Notes under the pieces: generated by a model
Database searches by the model: none
The model's input: the letters and a program-made list of their open reading frames with translations, nothing else
What the model was told of the DNA's origin: nothing
Shown here: in pieces, positions 1 through 7,091 of the stretch
Numbering within the stretch: position 1 is the stretch's first letter
Layout: each line of letters begins with the position of its first letter
Assembly: GCA_946479015.1 (NCBI GenBank)
Contig: CAMLEQ010000041.1
Coordinates: forward strand, 1-14,912
Direction: 5' to 3'
DNA: 14,912 nt
Origin: an uncultured Gemmatimonadota bacterium
Lineage (GTDB): Bacteria > Gemmatimonadota > Gemmatimonadetes > Gemmatimonadales > Gemmatimonadaceae
Program-made: the position numbers and the translations under genes

Positions 1-90
1 CCGGGGGTCGGGGGGGGGGGGCCCGGGGGGTGGTCCCCTGCACCCGGGGTCGGGGGGCTGGGGGCGGGGGGGGGGGCGCCGGTGTGGGAT
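1..90. repeat. Poly-G-rich low-complexity edge
   Basis: The first roughly 90 bases are dominated by G runs, including one of 12 or more. The phrase CCGGGGGTCGGGGGG, or a close variant, occurs near position 1 and again near 42-57. No reading frame here looks like protein. Either this is a true G-quadruplex-forming tract, or it is poor-quality sequence at a contig end. Two-colour Illumina chemistry calls missing signal as G, and a second G-biased patch near 3652-3697 supports the artefact reading. Confidence 0.7.
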
Positions 91-373
91 GGGTGACGAT
101 GGCGCGCGCCCAGGGCGGCGGCGGCGAGCATCACCATGTCCAGGGCGATCATGACGTCCACCGCATTCTCGCCCGACCACTCTCGCGGGCCGAGCAGCAC
201 CCCTCTCTCGGCGCCACAAAACAACGAGGCCGTTCCCTCAGCGGAAACGGCCCCAGGCCCATTCGGGTCCACCGACGTACATCGAGAGTCGCCTTTGCGC
301 GGAGCGCGGGATTGCGAGGCCCAGCTTCTCTCGGCGAATGAAGAATACGATCGTCCTGCCATGAATGCAACGG
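91..373. other. No recognisable gene
   Basis: Open frames cross this stretch on both strands, but none has a recognisable domain, a good ribosome binding site, or the very high third-position G/C seen in the real genes of this window. Together with positions 445-802 it forms the leader between the window edge and the PadR gene. I see no repeat array or RNA gene in it apart from the adjoining tRNA-like element. Confidence 0.5.
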
Positions 374-444
374 TGGACCCTAACGGAATCGAACCGATAT
401 CTCTCGATCCGCGGTCGAGCGTCATCCCATTAGACCAAGGGCGC
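374..444 (-). tRNA. tRNA-like element, apparent anticodon GCG (Arg), possibly a tRNA pseudogene
   Basis: Read on the minus strand, this 71-nt segment folds as a cloverleaf. The acceptor is GCGCCCT/AGGGTCC with one mismatch and one G-U pair. The D arm starts GTCT, has GGG in the loop and closes with GAC. The anticodon stem is a perfect CTCGA/TCGAG. The T arm has the conserved loop TTCGATTC and one T-T mismatch. The discriminator base is A, with no encoded CCA. The seven-base anticodon loop is CCGCGGA, placing GCG at 34-36, which would read arginine CGC. Position 33 is C, whereas nearly all tRNAs have U33, and bacteria normally read CGN with an ACG (inosine) tRNA. The 5' half resembles tRNA-Glu. 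It could be a decayed or recoded tRNA. Confidence 0.5.
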
Positions 445-502
445 AAGATCACCCACGCGATCCCCATCCTCGAGGAGCGATCCCCGGATCTCGGAGGCGA
501 CC

Positions 503-520
503 CAGACGCTCGCGCGTCTG
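503..520. other. Short perfect hairpin upstream of the tRNA-like element
   Basis: A 7-bp perfect stem, CAGACGC/GCGTCTG, encloses the tetraloop TCGC. It lies about 60 bases upstream of the minus-strand tRNA-like element and about 280 bases upstream of the PadR start. No T-tract follows on either strand, so a terminator role is not supported. It may be incidental. Confidence 0.3.
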
Positions 521-532
521 CCGTCGTGCGGG

Positions 533-566
533 GGACAGTGACAAGGGACCGTGTCCTCTTCATCAT
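533..566 (+). promoter_or_regulatory. Candidate promoter and dyad upstream of the PadR gene
   Basis: GTGACA (538-543) matches the sigma-70 -35 consensus at 5 of 6 positions. After a 17-base spacer, CATCAT (561-566) matches the -10 consensus at 4 of 6. A dyad, GGACA (533-537) with TGTCC (552-556), overlaps the -35 box and spacer, a position suited to an operator. PadR proteins often regulate their own operon, so this could be the autoregulatory site, but it is not the usual ATGT-N8-ACAT PadR motif. It would leave a leader of more than 200 bases. Weak evidence. Confidence 0.25.
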
Positions 567-802
567 CATTTCTCCGCATCTATCGGCGCTCCCGCGCAGC
601 GTTGCCCAGTCAGGCGCTGGAGCCTTTTCGATGCGGCATGGAGCTGTGAGACATCGGGGACATCCCGCCACGGCGCGCACAATCGCCCGGCAGCCGATGC
701 TCGAAGGAGCAGCTCTTGCGCGCCTGAGGCGATCGGCATACCATGGAGGCCGACTCTCCCCCAAGTATCTTTCCCAAGAAAGTTGGGAGGCACGGTCTCC
801 GC

Positions 803-1132
803 ATGGCGCTGCTCAAGGGTACGCTCGACGTCCTCGTGTTGAAGTCGCTGTCCTGGGGGCCGATGCACGGCTTCGAGATCATCACCTGGCTCGAGGATCG
901 ATCCGGCGGGCGGATCGACGTGACTGATGCCGCGCTCCTCCAGGCCCTGCACCGCCTGGAGGAGCGCGAGCTCATCGCGGCGGAGTGGGGAGTCACCCGG
1001 AACGGCCGGCGCGCGCGGTACTATCGCCTCACCACTTCGGGACGCGCCTCGCTGCGCGCGGAATCCGCGGCGCTCGTCGACCACGTGAAGGCGCTCACCG
1101 CGATCCTCACGGCCCGGAGCGCGGAGCCATGA
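803..1132 (+). CDS. PadR family transcriptional regulator
   Basis: A 109-residue winged-helix DNA-binding protein. The N-terminal motif LLKGTLDVLVLKSLSWGPMH and the following HGFEI segment are typical of the PadR domain. The wing segment, with NGRRARYYRLT, matches the PadR pattern where a hairpin is followed by YxLT. The rest is a short C-terminal helix for dimerisation. I chose ATG 803 because third-position G/C becomes uniformly high from there; the 20 codons after an alternative ATG at 743 have many A/T third positions. GGGAGG at 785-790 is a somewhat distant ribosome binding site for 803. The stop codon overlaps the start of the permease gene (ATGA), so the two are translationally coupled. 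In Gemmatimonadota and Acidobacteriota, PadR genes commonly precede ADOP permeases and probably repress them. The effector is unknown. Confidence 0.9.
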   Translation: MALLKGTLDVLVLKSLSWGPMHGFEIITWLEDRSGGRIDVTDAALLQALHRLEERELIAAEWGVTRNGRRARYYRLTTSGRASLRAESAALVDHVKALTAILTARSAEP

Positions 1133-3904
1133 CCAGCGAGCGCGCGCTGGGGCGCGGCATCCGCGCGGGCGTGCGTCGGCTGTTCCGGCTCCCGCTGCGT
1201 ACCCCGATGGCCGCGCGCGCCGATGCCGACGAGGAGCTCGATGCGTTTCTCGCGGAGCGCATCGATCACCTGGTGCTCCGGGGCATGACACCCGCCGAGG
1301 CGCGCGCGGAGGCACTGCGCCGGCTTGGCGCGCCGGTGGACGACGTGCGCCGCACGCTGCGTCGCTCCGCCGAGCGGCGGGAGCGGCGCGGGTGGCTCCG
1401 CCAGAGCGTCGAGGATCTGCGGGAGGATCTGCGGTACGCCGTGCGCCAGTCCGCCAGAGCGCCCGCCGTCACCGCGATCGCGGTGCTCACGCTGGCGCTC
1501 GGGATCGGCGCGAACACGGCGATCTTCAGCGTGGTCCATCGCCTGCTGCTCGCGCCCCTGCCCTACCCCAACGGCGATCGCATCGTGATGCCGATGCTGG
1601 ACTACGATCGCCTGCGGGGCGACGCCCGCTTCGAGCGGCGGAACGTCGGGAGGTCGCTGATCCAGGCGTGGCGGGAGCGGACGCACACGGTCGAGACGAT
1701 CGCCGGCGCCTCGGAGGACATGTTCTCCGTCCGGCCGGATTTCACGATCGACACGATCCCGAGCGCGACGATCACCGCCAACTTCTTCCCGATGCTCGGC
1801 GTCCGTCCGATTCTGGGGCGCGGGTTCACGCCGGAGGAGGAGCAGCCGGCGGGGCAGCCCGCGGTGGCGATGATCAGTTACGCGCTCTGGCAGCGGACGT
1901 ACGGCGGCCGGACGGACGTCCTCGGCCGCACGGTGCCGCTCGACGGGCGGCCGCTCACCATCGTCGGCGTGACGCCTCCCGGCGTGAACATCCCGCTCTC
2001 GCGGAACCCGCCGCCGGACATCTGGGTGCCGGCGCCCCTGCGCCGGGCTGGCGCCGGAGGCTCCGGGAGCTTGCAGCCCGGGCCGGCGATCTTCGCCCTG
2101 CTGCGCCAGGGCGTCCCGGCCGAGGCGGCGTCGCGGGAGCTCCGGGCGATCGCGGCGAGCCTCTCCGACTCGGTGCAGGCCGGCGCGCGCCTGCGCGTGA
2201 TGCGCGCGCAGGACTTTGTCGGCGCGCGGGAGACGCGCGCGGTGCAGGTGCTGTTCGCGGCGGTCGGTGCGCTGCTCCTCATCGCCTGCGCGAACGTCGC
2301 GAACCTCCTGCTCGCGCGGGCGTGGACGCGGCAGCGTGAGTTCGCGGTGCGCGCCGCGCTGGGTGCCGGCCGGCGCCGGCTCGCCCGGCAGGTGCTCACC
2401 GAGAGCATCTCGCTCGCCCTTGCCGGCGGACTGCTCGGCGTCGGCGTCGCGTGGCTCGCGCTCCGCCTCATCGTCGCGCTGCGCCCGCCTGCGCTCGACC
2501 ACCTGGCCGGCATGCGGATCGACACGGCGGTTCTCCTCTGGAGTGTCGGCGTGTCGATCGCCACCGGCGTTCTCTTCGGCTGCGCCCCGGCGATCTTCGC
2601 GGGCGCTCGGCCGGTGGGCGACGTGCTGCGCCGCGAGACGCGCGGCGGGTCGGCGGGGGTCGCGTCGCGCCGCGTGCGCTCGGCGCTCATCGTGCTCGAG
2701 ATCGCGACGTCGCTCGTGCTGCTCGTGGCCTCGGGGCTGCTCGTGCGATCGTTCGCCGCGCTCCAGCAAATGCCGCTCGGCTTCGAGCCGCGGGGGCTCG
2801 TGTCCACGGATGTCTTGATCGGCCCCCGAGACCGCGGCCGCGTGCCTGCCGTCCGCGCCACCATGCTCCAGCACCTCCGCGCGCTCCCCGGCGTGACCGG
2901 CGCCGCGATCGGGGTGATGCCCGGCAAGGGTTACCTGGCCCTGGGTGGCGTCGACGCCGAGACAGATCGTGCGGGGCACATGACGCAGGTGCCCGTACTG
3001 GGCACGGTCTTCATCTCGCCCAGCTACTTCCGTGTCGCGCGCATCGCGCTCGTCGCGGGGCGCCTTCCCGATTCGTCGGCATGGACGGCGAGTCCGCTCG
3101 GGCTCTCGTCGGAAGTCCTGGTGAACCGCGCATTCGCGCGCAGCGTCTGGCCCGGCGGCAACGCGGTCGGGGCGCACGTGCGACCAGCGGAGCTGCGCCC
3201 CGGTCGACCGCCGGAGCCGTGGTCGACCATCGTCGGCATCGTCGACGACACCCGCATGCCGGAGGTCCGGGGGGATGTGGCGGCGATGCAAGTGTACAGC
3301 CTCGTCCCGCCGGTGCTCGGGGACGTGCCGTTCGTGGTGCGCACGACGAAGTCGGGAGACGCGACGGCGCCGATGATCAAGCACGCGATCGCCTCCATCG
3401 ACCCGGGCATCTTCGTGCGCCCGATGCTCTCCGGCGACAGCTATCTCCGCGATGGCCTGGCGCCGACGCGCTTCGCCATGGCGCTGCTCACGGCGTTCTC
3501 GGGTCTCGCGCTCGTTCTCGCTGTGGTCGGTCTCTACGGGGTCGTCGCGTACGGCGTGAGCCAGCGCGCGCGGGAGATCGGCATCCGTCTCGCGCTCGGC
3601 GCGGCGCCGCGGACGATCGTGGCGCGGGTGGTCGGCGGCGGCGCGCGGCGCGGCGCGGGCGGGGGGGCGCTCGGGGGCGCCGCCGCCGGAGCCCCCCGTC
3701 GCGGCCGGCGTCGCGCTCGGCGCCGCGGCCGCGATCGCGACCTCGCGCGTGCTCGCGAGCATGTTGTACGGGGTGAGCCCGGTCGATCCGCTGACGTTCG
3801 CGGCGATCACCTCGCTCATCGTCGCGATCGCGCTCGTGGCGTCGTACGTCCCCGCGCGCCGCGCGCTCCGCATCGACCCCGCCGAAACGCTGCGGGCGGA
3901 GTGA
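1129..3904 (+). CDS. ADOP family ABC transporter permease (MacB/FtsX type), frame interrupted near 3652-3697
   Basis: Inner-membrane permease of the Acidobacterial Duplicated Orphan Permease family: two MacB_PCD-FtsX units and no ATPase domain of its own. Residues about 34-75 form the family's cytoplasmic helical head (DEELDAFLAERIDHL). TM1 is about 113-136, containing ALGIGANTAIFSVV. The first FtsX domain has helices at about 371-395, 425-451 and 467-492. TM5 at about 516-542 opens the second periplasmic domain, and TM6 is at about 782-810, followed by GIRLALGA. The frame starting at 1129 then runs into a GC-rich stretch. The expected last two helices (GVALGAAAAIATSRVLASML and the ITSLIVAIALVASYVPARRAL segment) lie one frame over, ending at TGA 3902-3904. 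Removing 46 bases (3652-3697) restores an uninterrupted protein of about 909 residues with family-like spacing, so this is probably an assembly error. If it is real, translation ends at 3981 and the last two helices are lost. The start overlaps the PadR stop; the cognate ATPase is not in view and the substrate is unknown. Confidence 0.93.
3652..3735 (+). repeat. 46-base imperfect tandem duplication with G-biased first copy
   Basis: Bases 3652-3686 align without gaps to 3698-3732, a 46-base offset: 27 of 35 positions agree. At 7 of the 8 differences the first copy has G where the second has C or T. Translated in the upstream frame, the first copy reads ARRGAGGGALGGAAA, a degraded version of the second copy's VAAGVALGAAAA. 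A 46-base insertion shifts the frame by one, exactly the shift seen in the permease gene. The pattern fits a low-quality read end joined to a correct read. Confidence 0.75.
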
Positions 3905-3932
3905 GCATGGCGGCACCACGCGTCGCGCGCGG

Positions 3933-4373
3933 GTGCCGCGGCCCACGATGCTGGAGGTGCTCGCGCTGGTGCTGGCGATAGCGGTCGCGTCCACCGTCGT
4001 CTGTCCGCGGAGCGTCCGCCCGCGGCGAGACCGGCGGTCGATCGCGGAACAGGACCTCGATGCGTTCGGCGCGGCGCTCGCGACGTATCGAGTCGACACT
4101 GGCCACTACCCGACCACGGCGGAGGGGCTCGCCGCGTTGATGGCCCCGCCCGCATCGCTGGCGCACCCCCCGAGCCGGCGCTGGCCGGACCTCCTGCGCC
4201 GCTGGCGCGGGCCGTACCTCCTGCGCCCGATTCCGCGCGATCCATGGGGCGCGCCGTACATCTACCGGCGCGACGACGATTCGGACGGTGAGCGCTACCG
4301 CCTGTCCACGTATGGAGCGGACGGCAGGCCGGGCGGATTCGGTGACGATGCGGACGTCGTGGTACGCCGCTGA
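3933..4373 (+). CDS. GspG-like type II secretion pseudopilin
   Basis: A protein of about 146 residues with a hydrophobic N-terminal helix (MLEVLALVLAIAVASTVV) and a full GspG-type globular domain. Recognisable GspG hallmarks in order are LDAFGAALATYRVDTGHYPT, then TAEGLAAL, then GPYLLRPIPRDPWGAPYIY, then YGADGRPGGFGDDAD, the last matching the family's calcium-loop region. GspG is the major pseudopilin of type II secretion, processed by prepilin peptidase and assembled in the inner membrane. From GTG 3933 the sequence before the helix is R|PTMLE, lacking the usual Gly at -1 although Glu is at +5. A likelier start is ATG 3907, two bases after the permease stop and preceded by GGAG with a 5-base spacer. 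It is in another frame, and one extra C near 3941-3943 would join it and give G|PTMLE. No other secretion genes are in view, so its partner machinery is elsewhere or absent. Probably co-transcribed with the permease. Confidence 0.82.
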   Translation: MPRPTMLEVLALVLAIAVASTVVCPRSVRPRRDRRSIAEQDLDAFGAALATYRVDTGHYPTTAEGLAALMAPPASLAHPPSRRWPDLLRRWRGPYLLRPIPRDPWGAPYIYRRDDDSDGERYRLSTYGADGRPGGFGDDADVVVRR

Positions 4374-4524
4374 GGAACTCGACGCGTCATACATCCCGTC
4401 GAGCGCGTGACCTTTCCGACCTCTCCGTAGCTCGACGGCAGGATCCGGACGCTGCCCGGTCCGCCGTACTCGGTCCTTTCCGGGTGCCCCGGCCCCGCGT
4501 CGACAATGACACTAATCTGAGGCA

Positions 4525-4560
4525 GCGCGGGGGGCGGCGCATTCGCGTCGCCCCCCGCGC
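4525..4560. terminator. 16-bp GC hairpin between convergent genes
   Basis: The arms 4525-4540 and 4545-4560 pair over 16 bp, all Watson-Crick except one G-T, around the tetraloop ATTC. The stem includes six consecutive G-C pairs. It lies between the end of the pseudopilin gene and the end of the acyl-CoA dehydrogenase gene, which face each other. No T-tract follows on either strand, so it is a U-less, possibly bidirectional, terminator or RNA-stabilising hairpin. Confidence 0.6.
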
Positions 4561-4574
4561 ACCATGGTGCGGGG

Positions 4575-4594
4575 CGAGCGCCAGAAGGCGCTCG
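4575..4594. terminator. Second hairpin between convergent genes
   Basis: A perfect 8-bp stem, CGAGCGCC/GGCGCTCG, with loop AGAA (TTCT on the minus strand). It is 14 bases from the larger hairpin at 4525-4560. For the minus-strand acyl-CoA dehydrogenase transcript this would be the first of two tandem stems after the stop codon. No T-tract is present. Confidence 0.45.
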
Positions 4595-4608
4595 ACCCGC
4601 GGTCATCT

Positions 4609-4640
4609 CCCGAGTCCCGATTCCCCGGTCCCGAGTCCCG
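4609..4640. repeat. Short direct repeat CCCGAGTCCCG
   Basis: The 11-base word CCCGAGTCCCG occurs at 4609-4619 and again at 4630-4640, a period of 21 bases, in the spacer downstream of the acyl-CoA dehydrogenase. The intervening GATTCCCCGG is a variant of the same phrase. Only two copies are present, so this could be a fragment of a dispersed intergenic repeat or chance in GC-rich DNA. Confidence 0.4.
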
Positions 4641-4666
4641 GCGCGCCCCGCGCCCCCCACCCCCCC

Positions 4667-6457
4667 TCACTCGTCCGTCGGCGCCTCCGGCCCCAGATCC
4701 CCGCTCTCCAGCGCCCCCTCCGCCAGCGCCTTCATCCGCGCGTCCTGATTCCGCGCCAGCCCACGGATGCTCCGCCGCGCGCGGCGGTACGCCATCGGCA
4801 CGAAGATCCGCGCGCAGTCGAGCTGCGCCCGCGCCCCCTCCTCCCCGCCCGCCCGCTCGAGCTCCCACGTGGTGCGGCTCAGCACCGCGGTCGCGAGGTA
4901 GATGTCGATCGCCGCGTTGGCCATCCGCTCCTGGAGAAACTGCTTCTCGATGATCCCCTTCCCGTGCTCACGGATCGCCCCCTCCACCGCCAGCCCGAGG
5001 TCCTGCACCACGGTGGCGATGAGCTCCGCCTCGCGCGCCAGCGCGGGGTGCACCTTCGTGAACGCCGGCTTCACCACGGTGCGCCGCGCGCGCCCCGCGA
5101 AGTAGCTGCCGATGGCGCCCAGCGAATGGATGGGATCCCCGAGCGCCTTCCCCAGCGCCTTGAGCCGCTCCCCTGGCTGCTGGAGCCCCATGAGCGCGAC
5201 CAGCGCGCGCAGGATCTCGTTGGTCCCCTCGAAGATCAGGTTGATCCGCGAGTCGCGCACGGCCTGCTCGTACGGGTACTCCTTGGAGTAGCCGATCCCG
5301 CCGGCGATCTGGAGCGCGTCGTTGCTCGCGCGGAACGCCAGCTCGGACGCGAACACCTTGCACGCCGCGGTCTCCAGCGAGTAGTCCACCCCTCCGCGAT
5401 CCACGAGCCCAGCGGTGAGCATCACGGCCGAGTCGGCGGCGTAGCACTCCACCACGTTCACGGCGATCTTGCGCTGGATCATCTCGAACGAGCCGATGGG
5501 ACGGCCGAACTGCTCCCGCTGCTTCGCGTACGCGATCGCCTCCCGCATGATGCGCCGCGTGCCGCGCGCCGAGCCGGCGGCGAGGCCGAGCCGCCCGGAG
5601 TTGAGCACCTCGAGCGCGATGTGGAATCCCTGCCCCACCTCCCCGAGCCGGTCCTCCACGGGGACGCGCACGTTCTCGAAGCTGATCGCGCGCGTGTCGG
5701 ACGCCTTGATCCCCATCTTCTCCTCGAGCTTCCCCAGCCGCACTCCCTCGGCGTGCGCATCCACGAGGAACGCGGTCACGCGCCCCTTCCGCTTGCCGTC
5801 CACCTCCACCGGCACCTTCGCGAACACGGTGAGCAGGTCGGCGTAGCCGGCGTTGGAGATCCAGAGCTTGGAGCCGTTGAGCACGTAATGCGTGCCGTCC
5901 TCGCTCGGCACGGCGGTGGACTTCATTGCCTGCGCATCGGAGCCGGAGCCGGGCTCGGTGAGGCAGAACGCGGCCACGAGCTCCCCCGTGGCGCAGCGCG
6001 GGAGGTACTTCCGCTTCTGCGCCTCGCTGCCGAAGAGGATGATCCCCTTGCACCCGATGGACTGATGCGCGCCGAAGTACACGGTGAGCGCGGGATCGGC
6101 CGTCCCGATCTCGCCGAACACACGGTTGAACACCTTCGACGACGCGCCGAAGCCGCCGTACTCCTCGGGGATGCTCAGCCCCATGAGCCCCAGCTCGTGC
6201 AGCCCCTCGCGCACCCCCCCGGGGAAGCGCCCCTCGTGGTCGAAGCGCGCGGAGTCCACGTGCTCGGCGGCCCACGCGCGGAAGGAGTCGAGGATCATGC
6301 GCAGCGACTCGCGCTCCTCGTCGCTCAGCGTGGGGAAGGGGAAGACGAGGTCCTCGCGGATCTCGCCGAGGAACACGCTCTTGGTGAACGACGGGTTCAC
6401 GTCCGGCTGCGCGAGGTGCGGCTGGCTCGACGTGCCGGGGGTGTGCGTGGCGGTCAT
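4667..6457 (-). CDS. Acyl-CoA dehydrogenase, VLCAD/ACAD9-like long form
   Basis: A cytoplasmic or membrane-associated FAD enzyme of 596 residues that would catalyse alpha,beta-dehydrogenation of long-chain fatty acyl-CoA, the first step of beta-oxidation. The N-terminal helical domain includes [20 protein letters not shown]. The flavin-binding signature [15 protein letters not shown] is near residues 165-178, and the C-terminal catalytic domain ends in [14 protein letters not shown] with the expected catalytic base Glu410. About 150 further residues follow, an extension typical of the VLCAD/ACAD9 type and absent from the roughly 380-residue short forms. The chosen start gives [11 protein letters not shown]; an open frame upstream to 6739 is compositionally unlike protein, and no strong ribosome binding site is visible. 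Electron-transfer flavoprotein would be the electron acceptor; its genes are not in view. It is the only gene on its transcript here. Confidence 0.96.
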   Translation of the reverse strand: MTATHTPGTSSQPHLAQPDVNPSFTKSVFLGEIREDLVFPFPTLSDEERESLRMILDSFRAWAAEHVDSARFDHEGRFPGGVREGLHELGLMGLSIPEEYGGFGASSKVFNRVFGEIGTADPALTVYFGAHQSIGCKGIILFGSEAQKRKYLPRCATGELVAAFCLTEPGSGSDAQAMKSTAVPSEDGTHYVLNGSKLWISNAGYADLLTVFAKVPVEVDGKRKGRVTAFLVDAHAEGVRLGKLEEKMGIKASDTRAISFENVRVPVEDRLGEVGQGFHIALEVLNSGRLGLAAGSARGTRRIMREAIAYAKQREQFGRPIGSFEMIQRKIAVNVVECYAADSAVMLTAGLVDRGGVDYSLETAACKVFASELAFRASNDALQIAGGIGYSKEYPYEQAVRDSRINLIFEGTNEILRALVALMGLQQPGERLKALGKALGDPIHSLGAIGSYFAGRARRTVVKPAFTKVHPALAREAELIATVVQDLGLAVEGAIREHGKGIIEKQFLQERMANAAIDIYLATAVLSRTTWELERAGGEEGARAQLDCARIFVPMAYRRARRSIRGLARNQDARMKALAEGALESGDLGPEAPTDE

Positions 6458-6777
6458 GGGCGCTCGAGTGAGGGGAGGCGACGCGATGCTCCCTGGAGGT
6501 TGGCATCGCGCCGGGCCGCCGGGCAAGCGGGGATCCGCCGCCTTCACGCTGGCCCGCCGCGTGCGCTGCTCGCTCTCGCGCCTGACGCCGCGCCGGTGCG
6601 GGTAGCCTCGGAGCGCCGCGCCCGCTACATTGCGAGAGAGTGTCGCCGCGCATCGCACACGGGGGCCGAGTCCCCGCGATGCAGCGGCGGCCGCGCGCGA
6701 CCGTGGGACCGGACAGGCCGGCTCCCGCTGTCGCGTCATTTTTCACCACCAACGGAGGTTTTCCTCGGGAGGTCCTG
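6458..6777. other. Divergent intergenic region
   Basis: These 320 bases separate the acyl-CoA dehydrogenase start from the plus-strand WYL-like gene and must hold both promoters. I find no convincing -35/-10 pair. The only clear signal is the GGGAGG ribosome binding site at 6767-6772, five bases before ATG 6778. Just upstream, GAGG-TTTT-CCTC (6755-6766) could form a tiny hairpin beside it. Open frames crossing the region have no recognisable domain. Confidence 0.5.
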
Positions 6778-7053
6778 ATGGCCGACGTGATGACCACGAC
6801 GACCACAACCATCGAACAGCTCCTCCGGCAGGCGGGCCGGGAGCGGCGCTGCGTGCGCGCCACCTACCGCTACCACGGCGAGCACGGCCCCGTGCACTAC
6901 TGGCGACTCTGGGAGCCGTACGCCATCGAGAACGGTCACGCGGTGGTCTTCTCCTACTTCCGCGACGAGTTCCGCACCGTTCCCCTCGAGAGCATCGTCC
7001 ACGTCCGGTTGCACGACGAGCAGTTCCGCCCCCGGCGTCCGATAGAGCTCTGA
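6778..7053 (+). CDS. Small stand-alone WYL-like domain protein
   Basis: A 91-residue protein starting at ATG 6778, with GGGAGG five bases upstream. After a Thr-rich N-terminus (VMTTTTTTIEQLLRQAG) the body has the layout of a WYL domain: a basic strand with VRATYRY, a middle WEPYAIENGHAVVFSYF, then FRTVPLESIVHVRLHDEQF followed by PRRP. WYL domains bind nucleic acids or nucleotide-like ligands and usually sit behind a helix-turn-helix in regulators. No helix-turn-helix is visible here, so it may be an accessory ligand-sensing or RNA-binding protein. The match is by residue pattern only. A longer frame from 6640 is possible, but its extra 46 residues look non-coding. Its target is unknown, and the neighbours give no hint. 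Confidence 0.65.
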   Translation: MADVMTTTTTTIEQLLRQAGRERRCVRATYRYHGEHGPVHYWRLWEPYAIENGHAVVFSYFRDEFRTVPLESIVHVRLHDEQFRPRRPIEL

Positions 7054-7069
7054 CCCGCGCCGTACCGGC

Positions 7070-7091
7070 GACGCGCCCTCGTGGGCGCGTC
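7070..7091. terminator. Hairpin between convergent genes
   Basis: A perfect 9-bp stem, GACGCGCCC/GGGCGCGTC, encloses TCGT. It starts 16 bases after the stop of the WYL-like gene and overlaps the stop codon of the convergent S9/beta-lactamase gene (7090-7092). Its position suits a bidirectional terminator, but neither strand has a T-tract. Confidence 0.55.

Noticed and set aside
743..802. Upstream ATG giving PadR 20 extra residues
   Set aside because: About a third of its codons end in A or T, unlike the sequence from 803 onward, and family members normally begin near the LLKGTLDVLVL motif. It cannot be fully excluded.
136..927. Plus-strand open frame covering the leader and the start of the PadR gene
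   Set aside because: It crosses the tRNA-like element and overlaps the PadR gene in another frame, with no domain and no coding-type third-position bias.
1129..3981. Permease as a true pseudogene with an altered C-terminus
   Set aside because: The tail after the frame break is Arg-rich and domain-free, while the correct C-terminus is intact one frame over and reached by removing a 46-base imperfect duplicate.
1021..4245. Very long minus-strand open frame opposite the permease
   Set aside because: The product is mostly Arg, Ala, Gly and His with no domain. It is the antisense shadow of a high-GC gene whose third positions suppress stop codons.
4484..6778. Plus-strand open frame opposite the acyl-CoA dehydrogenase
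   Set aside because: Low-complexity Arg/Leu/His/Pro composition and no domain; the minus strand encodes a clear enzyme.
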